A DNA stretch of 49,482 bases from Clostridiales bacterium UBA1390 (lineage in GTDB: Bacteria > Bacillota > Clostridia > Lachnospirales > Bianqueaceae). Every line of letters starts with the position of its first letter. Within the stretch, counting starts at the first letter, position 1. Positions 34,357 to 43,764 of the stretch are shown piece by piece. The DNA lies in assembly GCA_002305315.1 (NCBI GenBank), contig DBQQ01000002.1, forward strand, positions 19,950-69,431, given 5' to 3'. Position numbers and translations under genes: made by a program. The notes below the pieces were generated by a model. It made no database searches. It was not told the origin of the DNA and saw nothing but the letters and a program-made list of their open reading frames with translations.

Positions 34357-34457
34357 TCTTTTTCCTCCTTTAATATTTTTCGGTCAAAAACCGAAATGCG
34401 CCGTTATTTTTATTTATACGGCGTCCTGCTGTCTGTAATCAGCAACAGAATAAAGAT

Positions 34458-34486
34458 ATTATACCCATCCCTTTGCATCTTGTCAA
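34458..34486 (-). promoter_or_regulatory. Consensus sigma-A promoter of the opp operon
   Basis: TTGACA (34486-34481), a 17-base spacer and TATAAT (34463-34458), both exact consensus. About 100 bases of leader follow before oppA. No recognisable operator palindrome was found. Confidence 0.9.
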
Positions 34487-34608
34487 TAGGTTACATTCAT
34501 ATTTCGGCAAAAAATTCGTTACAAAAACAACGTTTGTCCGTCCCTCGCATATATTTTGCAACATTTTCTCGATTTCTTGCAATTGATTGGATTCTTTATT
34601 CGTTATAT

Positions 34609-37521
34609 TTATAGAAGGTTTTGCAGTGCATCCGGGCTTAAAAGCTCCTTGGGAAGAGATTCCTCTGTTATGATCTGACTGGACAGCAACCGTTTACTCT
34701 CCTGCATTTCCAGTATACGTTCCTCAATTGTGTCTTTCGCTATCAGACGAAAGACAGTTACCTTATGTTTCTGACCGATTCGGTGCGCTCTATCCGTTGC
34801 CTGATTCTGGGCCGCCAGATTCCACCACGGATCATAGTGAATCACAATATCCGCCGCCGTCAGATTGAGCCCCGTTCCTCCAGCCTTCAAGGATATCAGA
34901 AATACCTGCGTATCGTCCATATGAAAACTCCGAACTAATTCTGCCCGTTTTTCTTTAGGGACAGAACCTGTCAGCATATAATAAGAAATCTGTTCTTCAT
35001 CCAGACTCTGGGCCAGAAGGTTTAGCATGGAAGTAAACTGGGAAAATACAAGCACTTTATGTCCTCCTTCCACTGCCTCCTGCAAGAGATGCAGACATGC
35101 CTCTCTCTTGGCCGAGCTTCCTTTATAGTTTTCATATACCAGCGCCGGATCACAACAGATTTGACGCAGACGGACAAGCGCCGCCAAAATCTGCATACTT
35201 CCTTGTGTCCCATATGCCAGGGAACTTTTCAATTGCCATACATTGGCATTATACAGTTTTCTCTGTTCATCCTCCATCCCCGCATAGATCGTGATTTCGC
35301 TCTTATCCGGCAATTCTTTCAGAACATCTGCTTTTAGCCGTCGCAGGACAAACGGACGAGTCATCTGACGCAATCGTCTGGTTGCCCTCTCATCTTCCTC
35401 CCTCACAATGGGGCTTTCGAACTCCTTCTGAAACCTCGCATAGCTAAAAAGCATTCCCGGCATCAGAAAGTCAAAAATACTCCAAAGCTCACTTAATCGA
35501 TTTTCAATGGGAGTTCCTGTCAGAGCGAACCGGCTGGTTGCCTGAATCTTCTTCACCGCTCTAGCCGCCTTTGTCGCATGATTTTTAATCATTTGCGCTT
35601 CATCCAAGAACTGATAACGGAAGATGTGATTTTGATATTGCGCCAGATCTCTTTTCAGAAGATCGTAGGACGTGATCAAAACACATCCTGGAATCTTCCA
35701 TGCTTCTAAAAGGAGCTGTTCTCTTTCCTGCATATTTCCCGCAATCACCATCTGATGCAGGTCAGGAGCAAAACGCCGGATCTCACTCTGCCAATTATAA
35801 ATCAACGAAGCCGGACATACGATCAACACAGGAGCTTCCTTCTCCTTTTCTTCTAAGCGATAAGACAGAATCAGCGCAATCACCTGCACCGTCTTACCGA
35901 GTCCCATATCATCTGCCAGGATTCCGCCAAAACCCATGGCATCCAGCGTACGCATCCACTGATACCCTGTCTTCTGATATTCACGCAGGATGGGTTCAAT
36001 GGACTCCGGCACAGGATAATTTGCTTTTTCCTCGGATACGATCTCCTGGATCAGTTCCTTGAAACCAGCATCTCGCGTGACCTGTACTTCCTCCGTATCT
36101 TCCTTCAATACCGCATCCAGGTATGCCGCTCGATACCGTGGCAGTTCAATTTCCCCCGCCTGTAAGTCTTCCCCTTCTAAATGAAGTCCATCCAGGATCT
36201 CCGATAATGTCTCCAGAGAATTATCTTCAAGCCGAATAAAATCTCCACTATGCAATCGAAAGAACTTCTTTTTCTCCCGGTAGTTTTCCAGCAGCCGTTC
36301 CAGTTCCTCATACGGCAAATCATCCGCCACAATCTGCAGATATAGGATCTGATTTCTGACAGAGATTCCTGTTTGCAGCCGCGGGGCGCTTCGAATCTTC
36401 CATTTTCGAAGGGACTCCGATACATAGACTTCTCCTACTTTAGATAACGCCTGCTGCCCCTCGTCCAGAAATGCAAAGAGATCCTCTTCCGACTTCATAC
36501 CAAATCGCCGCTCCTTTCGAATCACCTCTGGAAAGAAATGACGAACCACGCTTAATGCCGCGGATTCCTTCGCTACATCTCGATACGTATCCCCTAAACG
36601 TACCGGTTCAAATACATTGTAGACCCTGTCTCCATAGGATGTTTCAATGCGGCAGGTCAGAAGATCCCGTTCCCCCTCTTCAATATAAATCTGGACTTGG
36701 GCCGGTACTGGCCGAAATTTCTCCAGAATATCCTCTTCCATCTGCACATTACAGTATCTTTGCAGTGTTGGCAAGAGCGCTGTAATCAGGACCGGCAAGT
36801 CCGCATCCGCCACAAAAAGCTGCTGTCCAGGTGCTTGAGTACTGAATGTTAAGAAGGGACGCATCTCTTTGCTATATTCTTCGCCGCATCGATAAATGCA
36901 ATTCCCCCATTGTACAATGAGCCTCTCTGCTCCGCAAACCAGCCAGAAGAAACTGCTTTGCAGGAATACTCCTCCCTCGCCTTTCTGAATCCACACATCC
37001 ATCCTGGGATTCTCTGAGAGCACTGTCATCTGTTTGGGGTGTCCCATATATACCAGAATCTCTTTTCGTTCTCTCAGGTTCAGTAAGTCATCCAAAAGCT
37101 GCGGCGTAACAAAGAGCTTTCTGGCGTCTGTCTCTAGCAGCGGGCTCTTCATCTGCTGCAGCTCTTTTATGGCTCGCACCACAAAATCAACTATAGGAAG
37201 CGATTCTTCACAAAAAACACTACGATCCAGCAGGATCTCCAATTTCTTTCCATATCGAACCCGTGCGTGTCGGTCCAATTGATGGACAAATCCCTGTACA
37301 TCCTTTAGGATGTACAGGGTTCTTATACCAATTCTAAATTCTACCCAGGGTCCTTGATCCTCAAAATGAAGAATCGGAACCAGCTGCACTTTTCCCGCGC
37401 TTTTCCCCTGGAAATACCGCATGCTGTCTCTCAGAGCATATGTTCGCAGGATTTCACGGCCATATTCAGAAGTCAGCTTTTCCTCCTGCTCTTCTTCTTC
37501 TATTCTTGTTTCCTCATCCAT
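34609..37521 (-). CDS. SNF2-family DEAD/DEAH helicase without SWIM zinc finger
   Basis: The 970-residue protein has an N-terminal SNF2-associated region (about 1-500) and a two-lobe SNF2 ATPase: GILADDMGLGKTVQ (motif I, about 533-546), ITSYDLL, DEAQ (motif II, about 640), FALTGTPIENRLSELWSIFDFL (motif III region), then the helicase C lobe with VLVFSQFTSMLNLL, LISLKAGGTGLNLTAADIVIHYDPWWN and QATDRAHRIGQ. Such proteins translocate on DNA and remodel nucleoprotein. Bacterial members of this type usually begin with a SWIM zinc finger of about 100 residues; it is absent here, and the start (ATG at 37521, AAAGGAG upstream) leaves no room for it. The gene follows the efflux genes by 27 bases. Confidence 0.92.
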   Translation of the reverse strand: MDEETRIEEEEQEEKLTSEYGREILRTYALRDSMRYFQGKSAGKVQLVPILHFEDQGPWVEFRIGIRTLYILKDVQGFVHQLDRHARVRYGKKLEILLDRSVFCEESLPIVDFVVRAIKELQQMKSPLLETDARKLFVTPQLLDDLLNLRERKEILVYMGHPKQMTVLSENPRMDVWIQKGEGGVFLQSSFFWLVCGAERLIVQWGNCIYRCGEEYSKEMRPFLTFSTQAPGQQLFVADADLPVLITALLPTLQRYCNVQMEEDILEKFRPVPAQVQIYIEEGERDLLTCRIETSYGDRVYNVFEPVRLGDTYRDVAKESAALSVVRHFFPEVIRKERRFGMKSEEDLFAFLDEGQQALSKVGEVYVSESLRKWKIRSAPRLQTGISVRNQILYLQIVADDLPYEELERLLENYREKKKFFRLHSGDFIRLEDNSLETLSEILDGLHLEGEDLQAGEIELPRYRAAYLDAVLKEDTEEVQVTRDAGFKELIQEIVSEEKANYPVPESIEPILREYQKTGYQWMRTLDAMGFGGILADDMGLGKTVQVIALILSYRLEEKEKEAPVLIVCPASLIYNWQSEIRRFAPDLHQMVIAGNMQEREQLLLEAWKIPGCVLITSYDLLKRDLAQYQNHIFRYQFLDEAQMIKNHATKAARAVKKIQATSRFALTGTPIENRLSELWSIFDFLMPGMLFSYARFQKEFESPIVREEDERATRRLRQMTRPFVLRRLKADVLKELPDKSEITIYAGMEDEQRKLYNANVWQLKSSLAYGTQGSMQILAALVRLRQICCDPALVYENYKGSSAKREACLHLLQEAVEGGHKVLVFSQFTSMLNLLAQSLDEEQISYYMLTGSVPKEKRAELVRSFHMDDTQVFLISLKAGGTGLNLTAADIVIHYDPWWNLAAQNQATDRAHRIGQKHKVTVFRLIAKDTIEERILEMQESKRLLSSQIITEESLPKELLSPDALQNLL

Positions 37522-37548
37522 CCCGCATCGCTCCTTTTGTCCGGTATC

Positions 37549-38817
37549 CTATTCTCTCCGCAACGCCTCAATCGGATTCAGATTGGCTGCTTTAATCGAC
37601 GGTAAAAGCCCAAAGACTATGCCGACTGCCATTGAAAACAAAACCGACAATATAATCGCTGGTATGCTGATCGCCACCGGCGCATCCGAAATTCGTGAAA
37701 CAATTTGAGAAAGACCTATGCCCAAAATCACGCCCAAGATCCCCCCCAAACTCGTCAATACAGATGCTTCGGTCAAAAACTGACCCATGATCTTTCTTTT
37801 TCTGGCACCCAGCGCCTTTTTGAGTCCAATCTCCCGCGTTCGTTCAGAAACAGAAACTAGCATGATATTCATGACGCCAATTCCTCCTACCAGAAGAGAA
37901 ATGCTGGCAATCCATATCAATTGCTGATTGGTCGCTGCGCTCAGGTCTTGTAAATTCTTGGCCTGCTGCAGCAAATCTGGACTCTTATACAGCACAGTCT
38001 GCGTCGTGTCTGTCTCACTGACTCCCGCTCGTGCATTCAAAAGATCCGCCGTTTTCTTTCCAGCCTGCGTCATATCCTCTGTGCTCTTCGCCCTGAGCGC
38101 TACCATCTGCGGTTCGTCATAGCGATACACGATCGGCCAGGCCCTTCCGGGAATAAAAACTCTGCCTGTACCGTTCTGATAATAATAGGTATAATAGTCC
38201 TCTTCCGTCTGAATATCCGGTTGGAACGCGTCTGACTGCTGAACCACTCCAATAATCACAAATGGTTCTCCTTCCATCTCAATGGTCTTTCCCAAAGGAG
38301 CCTCTCCCGGGAATAAAGCATCCGCTGCAGCCTGATCCAGAATCGCAACCTTCCTAGTTCCGTCAAAATCTCTTCCGGAAAAAAGTCTCCCCTGCACGGG
38401 TATATAGTCGTACACATCAAAGTAATGTTCGTCAATCCCCATGACATACCCATTTGTCAACCCTGTGCTTAAGTGAAAAATACCTTCGTAAACACTGCGC
38501 TGCAACACCAAAGAAGCCTCCGCCACCTCAGGAATATTCAATATTTCCTGCAGTACATCTTCCGTGATCGGCTGGAATTGATCCGGAATCGTGGAATACT
38601 GCGGCTCTAACGTAGAGCTTCCTTCATAAAGGCGCACCAGAACTGCGTTATTTCCCGACCCTATTATATTTTCTTTGATCTGCTCATTGGTTCCTTTAAT
38701 TGTGGAAACAATCGTAATGATAGCCGCTATTCCAATAATAATCCCCAGCATCGTCAGAATCGAGCGCATCTTGTGAGACCAAATTCCCTGAAATGATAAT
38801 CGAATATTTTCTAACAT
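37549..38817 (-). CDS. MacB-type ABC transporter permease
   Basis: The 422-residue protein has the MacB/FtsX plan: an N-terminal helix (MLGIIIGIAAIITIVSTIKG near residues 24-43), a large extracellular domain (about 45-290), and three C-terminal helices (LIWIASISLLVGGIGVMNIMLVSVSERTREIGLKKALGARKRKI, then SLGGILGVILGIGLSQIV and IILSVLFSMAVGIVFGLLPSIKAANLNPIEALR). Such permeases work as mechanotransmitters with adaptor proteins to export peptides, lipids or drugs. The ATPase and two adaptors are encoded upstream in the same operon. Confidence 0.93.
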   Translation of the reverse strand: MLENIRLSFQGIWSHKMRSILTMLGIIIGIAAIITIVSTIKGTNEQIKENIIGSGNNAVLVRLYEGSSTLEPQYSTIPDQFQPITEDVLQEILNIPEVAEASLVLQRSVYEGIFHLSTGLTNGYVMGIDEHYFDVYDYIPVQGRLFSGRDFDGTRKVAILDQAAADALFPGEAPLGKTIEMEGEPFVIIGVVQQSDAFQPDIQTEEDYYTYYYQNGTGRVFIPGRAWPIVYRYDEPQMVALRAKSTEDMTQAGKKTADLLNARAGVSETDTTQTVLYKSPDLLQQAKNLQDLSAATNQQLIWIASISLLVGGIGVMNIMLVSVSERTREIGLKKALGARKRKIMGQFLTEASVLTSLGGILGVILGIGLSQIVSRISDAPVAISIPAIILSVLFSMAVGIVFGLLPSIKAANLNPIEALRRE

Positions 38818-38828
38818 AGTCCCCTCTC

Positions 38829-40910
38829 CTACATCAACAATTCGTCACCCTGCGGCACAGTCTTAATCCCCTCCTGCGCTGCTTTCCCGTAAGGAAAAGC
38901 AATGGAATCTTCCATAGTGAGACCGCTTAAGACTTCCATATAGTAGCCTCCATCCAACATGCGTCCCAATTCAATATACCTTTTTTCCAGTACGCCATTT
39001 CGATCTGCCAGTACATAGCTTCGTCCATTCTCCTCTCGGATGTACATTTTCGGAATGCAGAAGGTATCCTCTGACGACTGATTCGGCGTCAGCGTCAGTT
39101 CAATAGATTCGCCTTCTTCCAACGCACTGTAATCATCAAAATAGACAGTAAATGGATAATAGGAAGCATTCATATTATCGCTGCTGCTCCATCCTTGCGG
39201 TTCCGTAGGGAACTCTCCCACTTCTGTAACCGTTCCCTCGTAGGACATCCCGCTCATCCAGGACATTCCACTAACCTTCTGGCCCACCTGCACCTGTTCT
39301 AAATTAAACTCGCTCATAACACCCGTCACGTAGAATCCTTCATCTCCTGTTACAACAGCGACTGGCGATCCTACTAATGCTCCATCTGGCGTAAGAGAAG
39401 TAACTTTTCCATTTACTGTACTGCGAACCACCGTATCTTCCAATTTCTTACGGGTCTTTTCTAATTCCAGTTCAGCCATCCTTTGGCTCAACTCCAGATC
39501 GCGGATCTCCAATTCTTTTTCCCGAATCTGCCTCTCCAGCTCTTCTTTTGTCGGTCCCTGCGGTTCCGGATCCGGAATGGGCTCTGGCTCATCCGGGAAA
39601 GATTCCTCTGGGAAGGACTCTTCTGGATAAGATTCTTCCGGTACAGACTCCTCCGCCGAAGAGTCATCTCCCGGCTGCGGATTCTCCTGCCCATACAGAT
39701 TGAAAATACCACCGCGGCTTAAAGTCAGGTGTACCATTCCCGCCTCCACCGGCAGTTCCGTCAAAATATCGCTGCCCACTACCGTCACAGCCTGCACATT
39801 ATCCATATATACTTTAAGATTCATGGACAGCACCATTTCCTTGGGAAGCTCTTCCTGTGCCACCGCAAGAATCATAGATAGGTCATCTATAGATGTCAAG
39901 TAGACTCCCAGATCCCAGATTTCCACTTTTTCAGGCGCTGTGAGCCCTTCTGTACTCATATACCAGGCATACTGCAGTTCTTCCTTAGGATCATCCAATT
40001 TATATTTCTCAAACACGCAGTATACCGGATCTAAACCGATCCATCGCTCATAAAAGCTTTGCATCAATTTGGCATTCTGCGCAATGCGATACCGATATGG
40101 ATCCTGCAAAGTGCCGGTTCCCATATATGGCTTGCTCTCGTCTGTCAATACCGTGATAGGGCCTTCTTCTGGCTCCGGATCCTCTGGATGGCTGGACTCC
40201 TCTCCAGAGGACTCCTCCATTGAAGACTCTTCTGGCTGACTCGACTCCTCCCCGGATGATTCTTCCGGCTGACTCGATTCCTCCCCGGAAGACTCCTCTG
40301 GCTGACTCGACTCTTCCATTGAGGACTCTTCTTCAGAGGATACTTCCGACGACGATTCCTGCGGCATCGAGGAGTCCTCTTCCGCTGCACTCTCTTCTCC
40401 AAAGGATTCTTCCGGCTGTGTAGAATCCTCTCCCACGGACGTATGAGATTCTTCCGATGATCCTTCGCCCGAAACGAATACGACGCTGAGTCCGCTGGCA
40501 TCCGATGGTTTTGTATTTTTCAGTTCGTTCAGTTCACGATACAACCGATCCATACGAACCTCCATAGAATCGAGATTCAGTTCCTGCCGCTCCACTTCCA
40601 ACTGAATCGCTGTTGGATCATAGCTTAAAATCGGATCTCCAATCTCAACCGCATCTCCCTCTTCTACAAAGAACTCCTGTATCTGTTGTTCCGTACTGGC
40701 CATGATCCGTTGAGAATATCCCGACTGTACATATCCATAACTGGTGTCATTATCCCAATAACTGGACGCTATATTCATGACAGGGATCACTTCTGCCGTC
40801 AGGTTATTATTCTTATTTCCAGCAGCCCAGGCCAGAATCCCCGCAATAATCGCCACACATAAGACCGCTGAAAGCGTGATGACAGAAATCCTTTTTACCT
40901 TTTTCGTCAT
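38829..40910 (-). CDS. Efflux adaptor (HlyD/MacA-like) with acidic linkers and inserted domain
   Basis: The product has one N-terminal membrane anchor (about 8-30), the first half of a lipoyl domain (about 70-104), a helix (104-132), then a stretch that splits the usual coiled-coil hairpin: an acidic Ser/Glu/Pro-rich linker (about 148-250, repeats such as SSQPEESSGEE), a folded-looking segment of about 160 residues (250-408, with TGTLQDPYRYRI), a second acidic linker (410-452), the returning helix (455-492), the second lipoyl half (VVRSTVNGKVTSL) and beta domains. Total 693 residues against about 350-450 for MacA-like adaptors. It overlaps the ATPase gene by four bases. Confidence 0.85.
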   Translation of the reverse strand: MTKKVKRISVITLSAVLCVAIIAGILAWAAGNKNNNLTAEVIPVMNIASSYWDNDTSYGYVQSGYSQRIMASTEQQIQEFFVEEGDAVEIGDPILSYDPTAIQLEVERQELNLDSMEVRMDRLYRELNELKNTKPSDASGLSVVFVSGEGSSEESHTSVGEDSTQPEESFGEESAAEEDSSMPQESSSEVSSEEESSMEESSQPEESSGEESSQPEESSGEESSQPEESSMEESSGEESSHPEDPEPEEGPITVLTDESKPYMGTGTLQDPYRYRIAQNAKLMQSFYERWIGLDPVYCVFEKYKLDDPKEELQYAWYMSTEGLTAPEKVEIWDLGVYLTSIDDLSMILAVAQEELPKEMVLSMNLKVYMDNVQAVTVVGSDILTELPVEAGMVHLTLSRGGIFNLYGQENPQPGDDSSAEESVPEESYPEESFPEESFPDEPEPIPDPEPQGPTKEELERQIREKELEIRDLELSQRMAELELEKTRKKLEDTVVRSTVNGKVTSLTPDGALVGSPVAVVTGDEGFYVTGVMSEFNLEQVQVGQKVSGMSWMSGMSYEGTVTEVGEFPTEPQGWSSSDNMNASYYPFTVYFDDYSALEEGESIELTLTPNQSSEDTFCIPKMYIREENGRSYVLADRNGVLEKRYIELGRMLDGGYYMEVLSGLTMEDSIAFPYGKAAQEGIKTVPQGDELLM

Positions 40911-41596
40911 ACCCTTTCCTCCCCTCCATCCCGGTGAAACAACTCTCCGTCACGAATCATCAGACGTCTTCCGGCATGAGCCGCTATATCCGGTTCATGG
41001 GTAATCATGATAATCGTCACGCCCTCTTCATTTAAAACATGAAACAATTCCATGATCTGCTCTCCCGATCTGGTATCTAAGGCACCAGTCGGCTCATCCG
41101 CCAGCAGAATGCTGGGCGAATTGGCCATTGCCCTCGCGATGGCCCCCCTCTGCTGCTGCCCACCAGACAGTTGATTCGGCCGAAATGTCATTCGGTCTTC
41201 CAGTCCTACCTTTTTTAGCATTTCCGCCGCGATTTCCTTGCGATCCTTTGACTTTTTTCCTGCATATACCAGAGGAAGTTCCACATTCTCCAAAGCGCTC
41301 TGTCGGGGCAGAAGATGAAAGTTCTGAAAAACAAAACCAATCTGGCGATTCCGAAGTATGGCCAGCTCCCGATCGTTTTTTGCCAAGACATTTTCTCCGT
41401 TTAGAGTATATTCTCCCGATGTCGGCAGATCCAAGCATCCAATAATATTCATCAAAGTGGATTTTCCGGATCCCGAAGGTCCCATAATCGAAAGAAAATC
41501 GCCCTTTTCTACCTGCAGAGAAACATCCTTCAATACCGGCACTTCCATTTTTCCCTGCATATAATTTTTATAGATATTTCTTAATTCCAGGATCAT
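40907..41596 (-). CDS. MacB/LolD-type ABC transporter ATPase
   Basis: The 229-residue ATPase belongs to the MacB/LolD family. Walker A is GPSGSGKST (39-47), the Q-loop lies in GFVFQNFHLLPRQSALENVELPL, the signature is LSGGQQQRGAIARA, and Walker B is ILLADEPTGALDTRSGEQI, followed by the switch His in IIMITHEPDIA. It should power the permease encoded two genes downstream. Start and stop overlap the two adaptor genes by four bases each, so all are translationally coupled. Confidence 0.95.
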   Translation of the reverse strand: MILELRNIYKNYMQGKMEVPVLKDVSLQVEKGDFLSIMGPSGSGKSTLMNIIGCLDLPTSGEYTLNGENVLAKNDRELAILRNRQIGFVFQNFHLLPRQSALENVELPLVYAGKKSKDRKEIAAEMLKKVGLEDRMTFRPNQLSGGQQQRGAIARAMANSPSILLADEPTGALDTRSGEQIMELFHVLNEEGVTIIMITHEPDIAAHAGRRLMIRDGELFHRDGGEERV

Positions 41597-42804
41597 GGCA
41601 TCATGCCTCCCTGATCCTCGGGTGATTCCTGCACGAAATTTCGTGTTGTCGTCTGTCCTTCTGACAATCCTTCTCTGGGAGAAGCAATATAATCCTCCGG
41701 CGTCAATCCAGAGAGGATTTCATAGGTATCCTCGACTTCATAATATGTCCCCAGCGTAACTTCTCTTTTCTCTAATTTTCCGTCCTTTTCCGCCCATACA
41801 AACCAGTTTTCCCCTTCCTGTACCAGATAAGCAGACGGGATTGCCAATACTTGATTTCCATTTTCTTCTACGGCAGACTCGCTGACCAGTTCTACATATA
41901 CATGCTGCCCCAAAATCAAGCCCTCATACGAATCCAGTACAATATAAAAGGCATAGGACGAAGACGTTTGCGACGCATCTGTATTATTGGTCCCATAATA
42001 TATATTGTTATTATTCTGTTCTGTCTGACTGGTATCAATCTCAGAAATCACTCCTGTCCATGTCTGATCCTCAAATACTCTGGAACGAACCAACACCGCA
42101 CTGCCAGACGTAATCTGATGAACATTCTGTTCGTTGATCTTGGCCTTTACTCGGTATTCGCCGGATGCCATCAACGTGATATATGTTTTCTCCTGACCAT
42201 ACATATCTGTGGTATTACCATCCAAAACCGTTTCGTCGATAGACTGCACCACGCCTGTCATCGTACTGTATACCGTATCGTTTTCCATCTGACTTTTCTG
42301 TTTGTCGATCTCTGATTGCTTTACCTTCTTATCATATTCTGCCTGCTTAATCGACGCCAGTCGATTCTGGATCTCTATCGTATACTGCAGCTGATTATCC
42401 TCTGATGCGGACTTCTTCTCTTCTTCCAATGCCGCGATTTCGGAATAATATGTATTAATAGAGTTATCCAGACGTTCGATCTCAAGCTGCGCCTGTTCCA
42501 ATGTCAATTGAATGTCTTCTGTATCATAGACAAAAAGCGGATCCCCCTCCTGCACACTTTGCCCTTCTTCAACCAGCGTTGTTTTTACCGTTCGCCCCTG
42601 CTCCGGATTTACCTTCATCGTAGCCTGCGGTTCCACCATTCCAGCAAAACGGTTTTGTACTCCCGCAAAGCCATTGATCCCCGCAAGTTTGCCTACGCTG
42701 TCTACATAAACAGCATCTGTTCCCGTCCCTGTATTCTCACCGCATCCCGCCAGTATCAGTCCCAATACTAAACACAGCGCGATGATTCGATCCCACTTCT
42801 TCAT
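41593..42804 (-). CDS. Efflux adaptor lipoprotein (HlyD/MacA-like)
   Basis: The ATG at 42804, with GGGGG about 7 bases upstream, gives 403 residues. A lipoprotein signal ends in LILAGC (Cys21). The first lipoyl half has NPEQGRTVKTTLVEEGQSVQEGDPLFVYD, the coiled-coil hairpin spans about 100-190 with LEQAQLEIERLDNSINTYYSEIAALEEEKK, and the second lipoyl half follows with VYSTMTGVVQSIDETV. Beta-barrel and membrane-proximal domains close it (GQHVYVEL, then LEKREVTLGTYYE). It is the first gene of the efflux operon and of ordinary build, unlike the second adaptor. Confidence 0.92.
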   Translation of the reverse strand: MKKWDRIIALCLVLGLILAGCGENTGTGTDAVYVDSVGKLAGINGFAGVQNRFAGMVEPQATMKVNPEQGRTVKTTLVEEGQSVQEGDPLFVYDTEDIQLTLEQAQLEIERLDNSINTYYSEIAALEEEKKSASEDNQLQYTIEIQNRLASIKQAEYDKKVKQSEIDKQKSQMENDTVYSTMTGVVQSIDETVLDGNTTDMYGQEKTYITLMASGEYRVKAKINEQNVHQITSGSAVLVRSRVFEDQTWTGVISEIDTSQTEQNNNNIYYGTNNTDASQTSSSYAFYIVLDSYEGLILGQHVYVELVSESAVEENGNQVLAIPSAYLVQEGENWFVWAEKDGKLEKREVTLGTYYEVEDTYEILSGLTPEDYIASPREGLSEGQTTTRNFVQESPEDQGGMMP

Positions 42805-42842
42805 ACAATTGTCCCCCATTCTTTAAGTTTCATTTCAGTTTC

Positions 42843-42871
42843 AGTATATCAGATTCTTTCAGAAAACTCAA
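42843..42871 (-). promoter_or_regulatory. Sigma-A promoter of the efflux operon
   Basis: TTGAGT (42871-42866), 17 bases, TATACT (42848-42843), with TG one base before the -10 box. Confidence 0.78.
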
Positions 42872-42895
42872 CCATCTAAATCAAAAGATTTTCTT

Positions 42896-42941
42896 AAAAA
42901 AGCTGTCGGCAGACTGTTATAAACACGCCCGCAGACAGCTT
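42896..42941 (-). terminator. Terminator of coaX
   Basis: AAGCTGTC and GACAGCTT pair, with more pairing toward the loop (TGC/GCC region), and end in six T on the minus strand, right after coaX. Confidence 0.85.
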
Positions 42942-42945
42942 ATTC

Positions 42946-43710
42946 TTACTGGTTTTTTTGATAGATCAACCATAATCCATCCAAAAGAAGATGATCATCC
43001 TGAATAAATTTTCTGCGACAATATGGAATCACCGCAGCGGCCAATCCTCCTGTAGCTATCAGTGTAGCCCTTTCCCCCAATTCTTCTTCAATCCGTTCCG
43101 CTATACCATCCATCATCGCTGCCGTCCCCAGCACGCTGCCTGAACGCATACTATCAATAGTATTAGTGCCAATTACATGCTTGGGTGCGGTTAAATCAAT
43201 ATGAGGCAACTGAGACGTGTGCTCCGACAGCGCCGCTAATGCAGTGCGTACGCCAGGAAGAATCACCACTCCCCTGAAACATTCTTTTTTATCAATCACG
43301 GAAGCCGTCGTCGCCGTTCCCAGATCAAAAACAATCTGCGGTACAGGATACTTATGCAAGGAGGCTACTGCCCCAGCCACCATATCCGCACCCAACTGTG
43401 CCGGATTATCGATTTTAATATTCAGTCCTGATTTAACCCCCGGACCTACTACCAGAGGTTTCTTTCCAATCAAATATTGAATCGCCCTCACCAGTGGTGA
43501 TATTAACGGCGGAACCACGGTAGAGATGATCCCACCCTCCAAGCTTTTGCAATCCACTTCATTGATATCCAGCCAGCATTTAAACTTAATGGCATACTCC
43601 TCTGCCGTCGTTTCAAGATCTGTCTCAAAACGTCCTACATAGTGAGCGCCGCTCCCATCCAGGCATCCGGCAACCAGATGCGTATTTCCCACATCAATCG
43701 CAAAAATCAC
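42946..43710 (-). CDS. coaX: Type III pantothenate kinase
   Basis: CoaX phosphorylates pantothenate, the first step of coenzyme A synthesis, and unlike CoaA is not inhibited by CoA. The 254-residue ASKHA-fold protein begins with IFAIDVGNTHLVAG (phosphate 1 motif), has PAQLGADMVAGAVAS, FDLGTATTASVIDKK (phosphate 2), GVVILPGVRTALAALSEHTSQLPHI and TGGLAAAVIPYC. The start is GTG at 43710 with AAAGGAAG upstream. The gene next to it upstream is an ECF S-component, but a terminator lies between them. Confidence 0.94.
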   Translation of the reverse strand: MIFAIDVGNTHLVAGCLDGSGAHYVGRFETDLETTAEEYAIKFKCWLDINEVDCKSLEGGIISTVVPPLISPLVRAIQYLIGKKPLVVGPGVKSGLNIKIDNPAQLGADMVAGAVASLHKYPVPQIVFDLGTATTASVIDKKECFRGVVILPGVRTALAALSEHTSQLPHIDLTAPKHVIGTNTIDSMRSGSVLGTAAMMDGIAERIEEELGERATLIATGGLAAAVIPYCRRKFIQDDHLLLDGLWLIYQKNQ

Positions 43711-43731
43711 TGTAAACTTCCTTTCTTTTAC

Positions 43732-43762
43732 AAAAAGAGGCGGAGTTACCTCCGCGCCTCTT
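43732..43762 (-). terminator. Terminator of the ECF S-component gene
   Basis: AGAGGCG-CGGAG and CTCCG-CCTCT pair around a four-base loop with one bulge and run into five T on the minus strand, directly after the gene. Confidence 0.85.
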
Positions 43763-43764
43763 CC

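Noticed and set aside
40160..40470. Repetitive DNA that could be mistaken for a CRISPR or other repeat array
   Set aside because: The repeats are irregular, stay in frame and code for the SSQPEESSGEE linker of the adaptor protein.
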